Below, piece by piece: positions 23,868 to 34,109 of a stretch of DNA of 64,000 bases; the first letter of the stretch is position 1, and every line of letters begins with the position of its first letter. The stretch comes from Hydractinia symbiolongicarpus (lineage: Eukaryota > Cnidaria > Hydrozoa > Anthoathecata > Hydractiniidae). Position numbers and translations under genes: made by a program. The DNA is taken from NCBI RefSeq assembly GCF_029227915.1, contig NC_079888.1, forward strand, positions 18,146,001 to 18,210,000, read 5' to 3'. The notes beneath the pieces are model-generated. The model made no database searches, was not told where the DNA came from, and saw nothing but the letters and a program-made list of their open reading frames with translations.

Positions 23868-24783
23868 ATCAACATCAAGCATCTTTTACTTATTTTCAAA
23901 TTCAAATTCAAATGTTTAAAATTCTCGATTCAAGTTAGTCTTAACAAACAAATTTTATTAGGGCATCCAGCACAATTATTCTGGCAAGCTGGTGAGTTTT
24001 ATTCATGTGGCTTTGTTTTCTCATTTTCAACAGGCTTGCCGTTTTTCCTATCAATTATTTAAATTTAGTTTCATTGTATTTAGTTTGCCGTATTTTGTGC
24101 CCTCATCTGGTTTTGGGTGTTTGGGCGGAAACCCTAACAGCCTGACGGTATATGTTTGTTCAATTTTAGGGTTTACTTTCCCTACGATTTTCTACCGGGA
24201 CAAGTAAACTTTCAAAATAGGCATTATATCGCAAACGGGACCTTGAATTGCTGTTGACCAACCTGATATTTCAACCATTTTTCACTTTCCTTTGGCATCG
24301 TATTTTTAACCGCCTCATGATCTATGCAATAGCTATAGTGCTTTTCACTGGATTCTACATAATTAAAGCCCTGCAAACAATTTTCCTTAGAGTGATCCAT
24401 AGAATTCTAGCTACTCAACAGCCTTGAGAGACTTTTGATGTAGGTGTTTTAGTGCGTCTTTTCTTTATCTGTAATCATTAGTAAATTTATTTGATTTTCA
24501 TGTAATGCGTTGTAGTCAGACCTACGCAAAATATTGATTTTGCTTGTCCCCGATAGATAAAAAACGTTGACCGCAAGATTGTGGTTGTTATTTTCGAATT
24601 TTATTATTTTTTGACGACGAGTGGGAATTCTAACCCGTTCCAGTTATATTTATCAGCAAGGTGTCGTAATTTAGTGACGCGCTCTGGGTGCTGCGAGGAT
24701 TCTTCTTCGGTATGGGAAGTACCATTCCCTGTTATCGACTACTGCGTTGGCTCTATTAATATGCTTTCTGATTTCGTAGAATT
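23868..24783. other. No gene seen between integrase and recombinase remnants
   Basis: Only short frames (24581-24787 at most) with no recognisable motif. Confidence 0.4.
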
Positions 24784-25677
24784 TTGAGAGACCAATGGAA
24801 GGTTGGATTCTTAGAAATAATTGGCTACATGAAAGCTCTTGGGCACATGCTTGATTACAGACGGAGCACATGTACGACTGAAAAAAATTTGTCGGTATTT
24901 GTTGCTGCAGAGATTTATTTGCACCGTGTTAAGAAATTCCTCATTCGTAAAATGAAAGCTGAATGGAAGTGTATCTTAAGTGTTTAATATCTAAACAGTA
25001 TAGACTATTGGGCGACACTATATGATTTACAAAAGGTGATACCATACCATACTGACAAATATAAACAAATTGTGTTAAATGCTAAAAACGCAAGTGCATG
25101 TGTCGCAGCACACGACTTATCATATACTTCCTTCATAGTAGCTGTATTATTTTTAATGGTGGCTTTAAGACCCATGACGTATCAAACTCTTACAGTAACA
25201 ATGATTAAAGGCGTGAAAGAGGATGGTTTTATAGATCAGAATGTTTTTAAAATATCTTTACGACGAAGATTGAACCCCACCAACGATTATCTACTAGTGT
25301 GTCGAAATGGTAAGCAGTTGACGCGTATTTCGGACGTATTCGGTAGAATTGTTTATCAAGCAATTGGTAAGTATATAAATCCTACACGATATAGGCAAAT
25401 CATCGAAACCGAAAGTGTTGCACACTTAGAAACAAAAGAACAAGCAATTCTTTCTCAAGATCAAAAACACACGTCGCAGGTAGCTAAAGTTCATTACCAG
25501 AAGACTGAATCGCGCAATATAGCTGCAAAATCCAGGTTATGTATGGATAAATTACGAGATCAAACAACGTGTACTCTAACTGTAAGCGAAATCAATAGTA
25601 ACACCACAAAAGTGAAAACGTCTGGAAGTACTTTGGAACACGAGACACCTGTTCAAACGAGACAGAAAAAAAGTTAG
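24784..25677 (+). pseudogene. Crypton-like tyrosine recombinase
   Basis: Tyrosine recombinases cut and rejoin DNA through a covalent phosphotyrosine. Residues typical of an N-terminal core-binding segment (VGFLEIIGYMKALGHMLDYR) run from 24784 to a stop at 24985-24987. The frame resumes through YWATLYDLQKVIPYHTDKYK into the catalytic half from about 25036. Candidate catalytic residues are Arg in ALRPMTY, Arg in TRYRQIIETES, His in QKHTSQV and Tyr in KVHYQK. That order and spacing fit Crypton-type enzymes better than DIRS or phage integrases. One stop, an uncertain start, and a frame change into the Myb frame mark it as decaying. It runs convergent to the helicase gene. Confidence 0.6.
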
Positions 25678-25687
25678 TTTTAGTGCC

Positions 25688-25840
25688 ATGGAGGACAAGT
25701 TTATACAAGCTGGGCTACAAAAATATGGCAATGCAAAATGGGCTTCCATTCTCGCAGATCCTAACTACTCCTTTCATTGTAGCCGTAAAGCTAGTACATT
25801 GGCGGTTAGAGCGAAGACAAAAAAATATTTGTATTTATAA
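25688..25840 (+). CDS. Myb/SANT-like DNA-binding domain frame
   Basis: A 50-codon frame starting with ATG. EDKFIQAGLQKYGNAKWASI followed by an F-x3-R-K and a basic helix (RAKTKKYL) matches the three-helix Myb/SANT pattern (acidic helix 1, KYG-x2-KW turn, basic helix 3). The recombinase frame ends at 25677 right after an A7 run (25668-25674); a one-base shift there would fuse this domain to the recombinase C-terminus. So it is either the recombinase's own DNA-binding tail cut off by a frameshift or a tiny separate ORF. Confidence 0.5.
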   Translation: MEDKFIQAGLQKYGNAKWASILADPNYSFHCSRKASTLAVRAKTKKYLYL

Positions 25841-25850
25841 TAAATAAAAT

Positions 25851-26215
25851 TTATAATAATAAAAGTAACTTTGTAAATTTACAAAGATTTTTGAAAACCA
25901 GAATATTCAAATAGTCTTTTAACTTTGTTACAGTCAAAACCGGCGTACACATAAAGGCTTTTTTTCCTCTTACGATTTGGCCAATAATCTGGTGTATTAA
26001 GTACCCTCGTGTGTAAAGGCGGTTCGCGAAAACTTAGTTCTCCCTTCAAAGCCGCTATCGGTATAGTTAGGAAAACTTCATCATCTGATAGGCAAACAAT
26101 TCTTTTCCACGGAAATTGCCAGCGTTGAACAGGAATGTGACAACGGTAAAACCTCCTTAGATTCTGAGCATTCGTTATCCGAAACGTTTACCACAATTGC
26201 CTCTTCATTCACCAT
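25851..26215 (-). pseudogene. Small ORF with acidic SIM-like motif, frameshifted
   Basis: Begins with an ATG at 26215 (minus): an acidic head with AIVVNVSDNE, a hydrophobic run followed by Asp/Glu like a SUMO-interacting motif. After ~30 codons the frame must shift to continue into a longer tail containing KRIVCLSDDEVFL and a basic RKRKK, ending at TAA 25851-25853. Function unknown. It lies between the recombinase and helicase genes, and its SIM-like motifs echo those at the C-terminus of the helicase, which may mean they belong to one element. Confidence 0.35.
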
Positions 26216-26343
26216 TTTAACGTACACATAAGCGTCCACACAATTTAGGTGAAACCTACACGCTGTAAGCCTTTAAGTATGCTAATAATGGCGCAAATGT
26301 GACATTCATTAAACGCACACTCGTCCCCATTCCTATTTAAAAT

Positions 26344-26560
26344 GGCTAGAGTGATTCTTGTGACGCCTTGTAACGCATGGACATGCTAATTGTAACGCCT
26401 TGTAACACGCTGTAACGCTTTGTAACCTATTTCCATAAAGAAATGACTTTGAAATTTTTGGAAATGGCTAGAGTGATTCTTGTAACGCCTTGTAACGCAT
26501 GGACATGCTGATTGTAACACCTTGTAACACGTTGTAACGCTTTGTAACCTATTTCTGTAG
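26344..26560. repeat. Iteron-like array 1 (two 122-bp repeats of GTAAC words)
   Basis: Two copies (26344 and 26466) of a ~122-bp unit, each packed with 9-11-bp spaced TTGTAACGC words: CTTGTAACGCCTTGTAACGC, then three more GTAAC words. Lies just downstream of the minus-strand helicase gene. Confidence 0.85.
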
Positions 26561-26636
26561 AGAAAACCGCTTTTCGCATGTCACTTTAGAAAAGGAGTAT
26601 GTGGTGGGATATGAGGGAAGGAAAAGGCAAAAATGT

Positions 26637-27550
26637 TTATTTTTGAATGTCTTCTTCGTCCGAACTAATGCAGATAACATCACAATCGAGCGAAGTCGTT
26701 GAATTATCTGCGAAAAATAGCTCTAATTTTACTGAAGAAATTTCAGGAACACATTCATCATCTGACACGAGGTCGATAAAAGCAGTACTGTTATTTGCTG
26801 GACAAAACATCATATATTCCTGCTTAACAGTGAAAACAAAAATTGTCACCTGGGCATTGATTTCATGTTCTTCTGTTTCTTCTTCTTCCCTATAACCTTC
26901 CTCCTCTTCGTTTGTTTCCTCTTCTTCTTCCTCGTCCTCTTTGCGGTCGTAGCTACTACCTTCTCCTTCGTCCTTGTCTTGCTCAATTAGTTGTGCTCAA
27001 TCAGGGTAGAGCTCCTTCATTTCTTTCGTCGGGAAGCAATTGCGGCAGGAGTCTGTAGCAAGCAACCACGTGTCGTAGAACGTGTCACTACCCTGCCAGT
27101 TGATCCTTTTCCGGCGTTTGAATGCTACCAAGGTCTCATCGTTATTAATTAATGGGCAGATTTCCTCCCATGCCCCAGCGGCTATTTTGTACATTTTGCG
27201 CATATATTCAGCACTGTCTAGCTTGTTTTCTATGTCAAACAGTTCATGATCAAAGGTAAGCGCATGGTACAAAATGCCATCCCTATCGTCGGCCGCAATA
27301 ATGGCATAGTCGATAGCCTCTTGCGGAACTGCATTCTCAATCTGAACTCGTGTGCTTAGACCACTGCTAGATGCTTCCAATGTTTGCTCTTCGTCCAAGA
27401 AGACCGACGGATTGCAATCAACGTCGTTGTACACAGCGCCTACTTGATTTTTCTTGGCAACATTGTTTTCGCTGGTGAAAAGCGAGATGTCTTTCAACTG
27501 GTTGGCAACGTACACAAATATTTCCATGCAGTGCATTCTCATCGTCACTA
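26637..27550 (-). pseudogene. SF3 helicase gene, last exon (acidic C-terminus)
   Basis: Final exon of the helicase gene read on the minus strand. The acceptor ATTAG gives phase 1 entry and restores ATA-GTG-ACG-ATG. It codes for a ~180-residue C-terminal domain (IFVYVANQLKDISL; AWEEICPLIN), then a TGA at 26998-27000 in the middle of an otherwise continuous frame. The frame continues into a long Glu-rich tract and ends with two hydrophobic-acidic motifs, FIDLVSDDE and DVICISSDEED, that look like SUMO-interacting motifs. The TGA would remove the acidic tract and motifs if real. Confidence 0.6.
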
Positions 27551-27610
27551 CTAATTTTTATGCATATTGATTTACACCATTGTTATCATTTATTCTCATG
27601 AGGTACTTAC

Positions 27611-27817
27611 TTGTTATGCTATTGTCCTTCACTCGAAGTGTCTTAGTTTCGAAAACTTCAAGACGACGCAGGATAGCCTCACCATCTACACCATTTCCGA
27701 AGTCCGCCGTTATGTTAGTTGTTATAAAAAAACCCGAATTGTATTGGAAACGGGCCGGTTCTTTGTGTTTTTGCGGGATCAGAACCAAGCCGCCTATAAG
27801 AGAAAGTGGTATCCCAT
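27611..27817 (-). CDS. SF3 helicase gene, exon with motifs B' and C
   Basis: Acceptor TTTGCAG before ATGGG; donor GTAAGT (plus 27605-27610). Joined to the preceding exon it reads ILQDGIPLSLIGGLVLIPQK. It carries the SF3 B' region (LVLIPQKHKEPA) and motif C (FFITTN), whose Asn senses nucleotide state. The arginine-rich ILRRLEVFE helix follows. SF3 helicases unwind DNA as hexamers and are typical of small DNA viruses and some mobile elements. Confidence 0.65.
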
Positions 27818-27878
27818 CTGCAAATTGCCACATTTTATTCAAAGTAAATGTTCATGTACTGCATCGACATCGACTTAC

Positions 27879-28025
27879 CTTGCAATATTCTTTCTGCATC
27901 TTCACAACATAGACTGTCGCTAGTCCATTCATCCATAAATACGACTTGTGTATTTTTATTTATCAGGTGGCCTGAGAATCGACCATCCCGAACCACGCCA
28001 GCAATGTACATTTCGGGAATAATGC
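27879..28025 (-). CDS. SF3 helicase gene, Walker B exon
   Basis: Acceptor CTTTTAG and donor GTAAGT bracket a 147-nt exon. It contains the Walker B strand VVFMDEW, with the acidic pair that coordinates magnesium, after GVVRDGRFSGHL. Phase 1 in and phase 1 out, consistent with both neighbours. The introns on each side are only ~60-70 nt. Confidence 0.7.
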
Positions 28026-28093
28026 CTAAAAGGACAAATGTATGTCAGTAAGTGCCGTCTAAAAAGAAGTTTTCACGAACTTTATTTAATTAC

Positions 28094-28252
28094 CTTGAAA
28101 TGGAGCAAACCAACTAGTCTTTCCACTATCGGGAGGACCTACCAGCAACAATTTCTTTTCCTTCATGGGATACTGACTGACGAGCAAAATTTGGTACCAT
28201 TTTTGATAGAAGCGCAACCGCACATTTCTATCTGGGAAGCTATTTTCAACAC
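28094..28252 (-). CDS. SF3 helicase gene, Walker A exon
   Basis: Codes for KKLLLVGPPDSGKTSW, a P-loop of the GPxxSGKT type used by SF3 helicases, preceded by a helix with FYQKWYQILL. Enters from a TTTGTAG acceptor, phase 1, and leaves with AAG|GTAATT. The upstream intron (28253-28585) holds the second iteron-like array. Confidence 0.7.
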
Positions 28253-28287
28253 CTACAAATGGAGTTCAGTGCACTTTTTTTAGAACT

Positions 28288-28580
28288 ACGTTACAACAAG
28301 TTACAATACGTTAAAACACGTTCCAACAACCACCTTGATATGTTACAACGCGTTAAAAGAAAAAGAGTCAACATTTTCTTCACTGACAATACGTTACAAC
28401 AAGTTACAATACGTTACAACACGTTACAACTACCACCTTGATATGTTACAACGCGTTAAAAGAAAAAGAGCCAACATTTTTTTTTCACTGAAAATGCGTT
28501 ACAACAAGTTACAATACGTTACAACACGTTACAACTGCCACCTTGATATGCTACAACGCGTTAAAAGAAAAGTAAAAAAA
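28288..28580. repeat. Iteron-like array 2 (three ~104-bp repeats) inside a helicase intron
   Basis: Copies start at 28288, 28391 and 28496. Each has ACGTTACAACAAGTTACAAT then ACGTTACAACACGTTACAAC, a spacer with CCACCTTGATATG, and TTACAACGCGTTAAAAG. The GTTAC words are in the opposite orientation to array 1. Confidence 0.9.
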
Positions 28581-28585
28581 AATAC

Positions 28586-29194
28586 CTTCTATAAATGGCT
28601 TTGGTTTGGGATTTTTTCCTTCACGATGAATTACAGTACGAATGCTCGGGGAGATCCCTTTAAATTTGGCTTGACTTCGAAACATTTTTGGTGATGTTAT
28701 AACAAACTCCATTTGGCAAGCATTCAATGTAATTGTAATCCAGAGTTATTTGATCAATTATTTGACACTCGCCGTCTGACAGCAAAAATACCAACTCTCG
28801 TAAATTTGGCGTAATTTCGTTGGCGATTGCTTTGTTTTTCAACGAGCGATAGAGATAGCTTTTCACCGAAAAAAAGTAAACGTATGTGTATCTGCTTTCT
28901 CCTATTTTTTTATATACACCTCCATTGCAGAGTCCAAAGCTATTCCTCTCCATCATCCTTCAAACTATATCCACGGATTGACAATGTTTGTTAGAATTAG
29001 CTGACAGGGTTTCATCGAGTACTGCTCGCTTTTCATAACAGCAACGTGGTCAAGTTGAACACCTTCATCTCTAGCTGCACTCCTAATCATTGTGCGATGG
29101 GATATCTCAACTATCTGTTTTGCTTCTTCCCTATTGTGGTCTTTCAAGACTTAGTATAACGATCCTGAGAACGCTTGCAATGCACTGGTTTTGC
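28586..29194 (-). pseudogene. SF3 helicase gene, N-terminal region exon
   Basis: Enters from TTTGTAG at 29195. Reads GKTSALQAFSGSLY, a TAA at 29151-29153, then continues in the same frame to a stop near 28966; a frame change leads into a second open stretch (28660-28956) and another change leads to KPKPFIEG and the donor GTATTT at 28585. The peptides (EAKQIVEISHRTMI; ANEITPNLRELVFLLSDGEC) have no domain I can name; no HUH or other nickase motif is evident. At least three lesions make this part broken. Confidence 0.4.
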
Positions 29195-29272
29195 CTACAA
29201 ATATCAAATATGGCGTAAGAGATTCGAAGAACATTGACAGTATTTCAAGTACTGAAAGGTTCAAGTATTTAC

Positions 29273-29512
29273 CTCTTGTCTGTATAGCATTGCACGTTGT
29301 TAAATTCAATCCGGCTTGCATAAAGGACTTCGACAAATTTGTTTCAAATTGACTTAAGGTACAGTTTGGCAAGTCGCACGCGATCAAGAAAGAAATGCCA
29401 GGAAATGTTTCATCACTGCTAGAGTCGGCACCATCACTGCTAGAGTCGGCTCCTTCTTCTTCCCCCCCCCCCTCTCATTCCTCATCGACTTTCTCTTACG
29501 AGGTCTGGCCAT
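29273..29512 (-). pseudogene. SF3 helicase gene, probable first exon
   Basis: Starts at an ATG with the basic peptide MARPRKRKSMRNERGG, then a run of 11 G on the coding strand (29462-29473 region) where one base must be lost to continue into a Ser/Asp-rich repeat (ADSSSDGADSSSDE) and FLIACDLPNCTLSQF...NAIQTRG. Donor GAG|GTAAAT, phase 1, matching the next exon. An upstream in-frame extension reaches an ATG at 29728; whether it belongs to the protein is unclear. Confidence 0.45.
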
Positions 29513-29783
29513 ATAGGTAATACAAGAAAAAAAACAGGATACTTGTTCGTTGCTAAGCAATATGTTCTCCATCTGCATTCTCTTGCCCCAAATGACCTCG
29601 CGGGCATCAACATCACTTCCCCATATCGCACGGACGGCTACTAACTGATATTTTCTTATTAACGGTTGGACGATGCATGCTTTCAGGGCGCGTTTCAAAA
29701 CTTCACTTCGCAGTTGCCTGTTAGCCATGTTCTGCTAAGTAATACAAACGAATGCTGCAGCGGAACAAAAATAATCTCCCATG

Positions 29784-30558
29784 GTTATTATTATTTTTAT
29801 TTTTATTATTATTATTATTATTATTTTTATTGTTATTATTATTGTTATTATTATTTATCTGACTTTAGTGTTGGCAACACTGTTACCAATGTGAGTCCTA
29901 TGTTCTGAATGCATACTGTATGTTTACACCGGCATTGTTCACCCAACTTGCCCGCTTTGTGGACCGAATCACGGAACTTGTAAATACAAAGCGAACTTCA
30001 TAACCACAAGGCTACTTACCTAGTTACATTGCCATAATGACTACAAATGAAATTTAAGAGGACATTTAACTAAACACAACACGTTCATAAGACGCTAAAT
30101 AAAAGAACCAGTCGATTAAAGTAGAATGAAAACAAAGAAAGTACCCGCCGATTAAACTCAATTTCCGTGCATTTTTCAAACTTGCAGTTTTCAAAAACAG
30201 TATCGTTTTTGATTAGACGCAGAGAAAAAAGCAGTTTAACCAACAAAAACCGGAAATGCGGTGATTCCCATAAATCCTGGAACAGTTCGCCTAAAATTTA
30301 ATTTTAACAAAGAAAGTACCTGCTGATTAAACTCAATTTACGTGCATATTTCGACATGCGGCTTTCACCAATAAAGAGCTTGTAGTTTTTTACAAATAGT
30401 ATCAGTTTTCATGATTAGGCAAAAGCGGTTTAATCACCGGAAACCGAAAATCCGCAGATACCTGTAAGTCCCAGACCAAGCCGCCGAAAGGTGAATGCTT
30501 TCTTTGTTTACATTAAACTTTAGTCAGCCGGGTCTGTAATTTAGTAAAAATTCACGTT
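29784..30558. repeat. Right copy of ~0.8-kb direct repeat
   Basis: Same strand and order as 20701-21524, beginning in an (ATT)n tract and ending near AAAAATTCACGTTTTT. Flanks differ after that point. Confidence 0.85.
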
Positions 30559-31250
30559 TTTGTTATTTCCATCTTTTCTTATAGCAATGGCGTATTTGTC
30601 TTCAACAAGTGTCATCAGGGACAATGATAAAATGTTCTCCAATTTGAGCCTTTTAATTAGTTTGATAAATATTGTATTTGACACAGCATGGGACTATAAA
30701 CGATTGCAAATCTCTGTCGACTAATACAGAAATTTGTAAATCTTTGACGAGAAGTGTGTTCAACAATTCAACAATGCATAGTTAAAAAGTGAATCAACCA
30801 TCCTGGTAGAATTCTAAAGTGTAAACTGGTTCTCAATCTCGATCGTTCATTTTTCTAGCAATGCAATGTTCTCTGGGGTAACAATTTCTTGTTGAGCTCG
30901 AGCAAATTTCAATGCAATTTGCTCAAAAAAGGAAACATTCGGACGTCCCAATGTTTATATTACATAAGCTCACACACACTATCCTTTTCTATGTCAAGTA
31001 CATTTGGAAATCCTTGCTGTTAGAAATGAAAACCCAGACAAATTTACTTGGTTACTTTGGTGAAACTATTAGTAAAAAAAAGAAACTTCAATCAGATATT
31101 ACTTTTTTCTTTAATAAGAAGGCTGGTGTGGATGTCAAAGATAATGATGTGATTTACGTCGAAGCTAAATAAGGTATATGAACTTCTGTATAAAAGTAAT
31201 ATATAGATATACAAATAAATTTAAATTTCAGAAGACAGAGTCAATTCTTT
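30559..31250. other. No clear gene; weak coding traces
   Basis: A plus frame at 30912-31172 and minus-strand fragments around 30600-30940 (for example FFEQIALKFARAQQEIV) look protein-like in composition but contain stops and match no family I can name. Confidence 0.3.
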
Positions 31251-31299
31251 AAATCCTCGCCTCTAAACGGCCTGTTGAACAACCTAATTACTATTTTTA

Positions 31300-32465
31300 G
31301 GCACCTCGTCGCGACCTGCCAAAAGACTCATTGGAAAATATCAGAAAACTTTGTTCAGCGAAGAACTTGCATTCATTTTGGAAATGAATCATGATTACAA
31401 CGTTTGGCTAAGAGAGTATGAAAAGTACGATTGTTGCAAACCTTTATCTCAATAACAATAAAGTGGCTTTTGATGGCAATATTAAAGAAAGATTGACTGC
31501 GCAAAGAAAACAAGAAGTTCGAGAGCATTACTTAATAAATGAAACCTACGCTGCAACAGCTAAGGCATTTTCCTTTGAACGAGGATACTGTGAGAACATT
31601 GTTGAGGCCACTATACGCGACGTAAAGCTATCCGATAAGGGAAATCATCATGGAGCTGGTAGACTGCTTACTTATCAAAAGATGTCCAGAGTTGCTTGGA
31701 TATTTCAGATGTTGGACCTACATGCTCCCTTGTCTTCGTTAATGCTGAAAGAGAAGGCCAACAAAGTAATTCAACCTCACAACCCCATATTTAGCACGAG
31801 TAAAGAATGGGTGGAAAAATTCTGCAAGAGGCACTGATTATCCCTAGTCGTACTTCAGTCAGTCAAAAGTTACCTCACCAACTTAAAGTTATTTTAACTA
31901 AATTCTATCAGAATGCTCGTCACTACATGCGTATAGGAAAGTATCCACGTTCACTAACAGGTAATATGGATAAAACACCTGGTTATTTTGACATGGTTCC
32001 GCCAAAAACATTTGTAAAACTGGCTCTAAAGAATGTATTATTCGAACCTCGGGCTTCGAAAAGAAACATTTCACTATTGTTTTGTCAGGTACGGCCCTTG
32101 GTTGTACTTTTAAATGCCAGCCGATGGATGTTTGCATTAAAAAGTCCTTTAAAGCTATTCTAAGAAAATGTTGGGTCCACTATGTTTCGAAGATGATCGA
32201 TGAAGACGACGGTACGATTCCTCCACCCAATCGCCAAGACATAGTGGATTGGGTTAAGAAAGCTTAAAACGCCATTTCATCCGGCGTGAATATGGTAAAG
32301 CAGTCCTTTCTTATCTGTGGCATCACAACCAGCGACACATCAAATGCCTGCAACGGTAGATTTTGCGAAAGTTGTATGGAAGATGCCAAAAAACATTTAG
32401 AAGGCGATTATAACAAGGACGATCCTTTTAATTTGTTGCTTTATTATGTAATTATGTTAGTATGA
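31300..32465 (+). pseudogene. Tigger/pogo-like transposase remnant
   Basis: Pogo/Tigger transposases have CENP-B-like helix-turn-helix domains and a DDE nuclease. The 31418-31837 frame gives REHYLINETYAATAKAFSFE (first HTH) and HHGAGRLLTYQK ... LMLKEKANKVIQPHNP ... STSKEWVEKFCKRH (CENP-B-type domain). The next frame gives TSVSQKLPHQL and GNMDKTPGYFDMVP, the region of the first catalytic Asp, normally followed by Glu rather than Lys. About 100 residues of the DDE core are missing before CIKKSFKAILRKCWVHYV (from about 32085 in a third frame) and a C-terminal tail to 32465. Frameshifts plus the internal deletion make it inactive. Confidence 0.7.
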
Positions 32466-32559
32466 TAAAGAACTGCTAAAGACGAAAATTTGTTAAATTC
32501 ATTTTTTAATCCGCACTATAATTAGAGGGAATTTTGACCATTATTGTACTAAATTAGAA

Positions 32560-33722
32560 GAGAAGTCTTAGTTGCTAAACTGAAGCAACTTGGTATAAAT
32601 GACAAACTGATAAAATGGATTAAATCATTCCTTAAAGACAGAATACAACATGTTTATGTCAATGGTGTAAAATCTATACCCGCTAACGTTGGATCAGGGG
32701 TTCCACAGGGGTCTGTTCTTGGCCCACTGCTTTTTCTAATCATGGTTGATGATGTCAATCAGAACTTAAAATATTCTTTAGCAACCAGCTTTGCAGACGA
32801 CACACGAATTCTGAAAGAGATTAATGGCCTCATGGACACCTTTAAACTCCCAAGTGATCTAAATATAATTTATAAGTGGACAACTGAAAATAATATGAAA
32901 CTCAATGGGTGAAAGTTCGAGCACCTAAGTTATGGAAAGATTGAGTCTTTGAAACCACTCTGTGTATATCTAAGTAACACGTCAGAAAAGATTAACAAAA
33001 AAATCACTGTGAAGGACTTGGGAGTTATAATGTCGTATGATTGCAAATTTAATAAGCATATCTCAAACCTTATATCAAAGGCAAACAGGATAACTGGATG
33101 AATATTACGAACATTCAAGAGCAGAGAAAAAAACGTGATGTTGACTCTTTGGAAATCATTAGTTATTCCCCACCTTGACTATTGTTCCCAGTTATGGTCT
33201 CCACTAATGAAAGGACAAATACAAGACATAAAAATGGTGCAAAGAAACTTTACTAGAAAAATCCTTGGAACTCAAGGTATTTCGTACTGGGACGTACTAA
33301 AAAGATTGAAACTGTATTCTCTGAAGAGAAGAAGAGAACGGTATGCCATAATTTACATCTGGAAAGTGATTGAAAAAATAGTACCAAACTTTGGTCAGGA
33401 AACTGGGAAGGGAGGCATCACATGGTACACGAATGATCGTTTGGGTCGAAAATGTGTTGTTCCTGTAGTGATGAAAGGGACATTTTATAAGATTCGTTGT
33501 GCTAGCTTGGCTGTCCAAGGAGTACGATTGTTTAATGGTCTACCAAAAGCAATACGCAACCTATCTGATTGCAGCATAGACTGTTTCAAGTTGAAGTTGG
33601 ATTGCTTTCTTGCTACTGTTCCTGATGAGCCACTGATACCAAATTATGTTCAGTTTCGAAAGGTTAACACGAACAGCATTATTAACATGATGAGCATTGG
33701 ACTTGCCGAATTGGATGCGTGA
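32560..33722 (+). pseudogene. 5'-truncated LINE reverse transcriptase
   Basis: Opens inside an RT finger/palm (KLKQLGINDKLIKWIKSFL), with the GSGVPQGSVLGPLLFL motif and the catalytic motif as FADDT. Stops at 32910-32912 (TGA) and 33099-33101 interrupt it; from 33135 the frame is open for 195 codons through the thumb and C-terminal region (LWKSLVIPHLDYCSQLWSP, then FKLKLDCFLATVPDEP). This is the CR1/Jockey/L2-like pattern. No endonuclease is present, as expected for 5' truncation. It lies between Tigger-like sequence at 31.3-32.5 kb and a Tigger-like terminal sequence near 33.84 kb, so it probably inserted into that element. Confidence 0.8.
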
Positions 33723-33837
33723 AGATCATACAAAATCTACTTCAAAGTAAAAGTATAAGTGAGAATCGAAAATTCCTTAAAACTCATCCGCATTAATAAA
33801 TAGAGGGGAAAATATTGTTCAATTTTCGGAAAAAAAG

Positions 33838-33886
33838 GACATCCGCACTAATTAGAGGGCGCACTAAATTGGAGGTTTTACGGTAG
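33838..33886. repeat. Possible terminal sequence of the Tigger-like element
   Basis: CCGCACTAATTAGAGGGCGC, then ACTAAATTGGAGGTTTTACG and GTA. A partial copy lies at 32511-32560 (CCGCACTATAATTAGAGGG). The left partner was not found in the window. Confidence 0.35.
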
Positions 33887-34109
33887 ACAGAAATATTTAG
33901 TACAAAAAGCTGCGAGCGGCGCAGACAGCTTCTAAAATTGCTAAATTGATCGTCCGTCCAACATGAGCGGTAACATAAAGAAAAGTTGTATAGATTTGCC
34001 AAATATCAGAATGATGAAGAAACGAAAATATGGAACATTAGAGTAAGAAATGATTTTGTTGGATAATATTAACTTAGAAGTGGTTGGAAGAGAGATTTTG
34101 AAAAGTCCT

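Noticed and set aside
26647-28051. Plus-strand frames across the helicase gene
   Set aside because: They are antisense shadows of exons that carry clear P-loop motifs and splice phases on the minus strand.
29666-29908. 80-codon plus frame with Tyr-rich stretch
   Set aside because: Most of it is the (ATT)n tract at the start of the right direct repeat.
20701-30558. Calling the two direct repeats LTRs of one retrovirus-like element
   Set aside because: No RT or protease lies between them, no target duplication was seen and the left copy carries extra tandem units; reported only as a hypothesis.
30585-30940. Minus-strand gene with FFEQIALKFARAQQEIV
   Set aside because: Protein-like composition, but several stops and no recognisable family.
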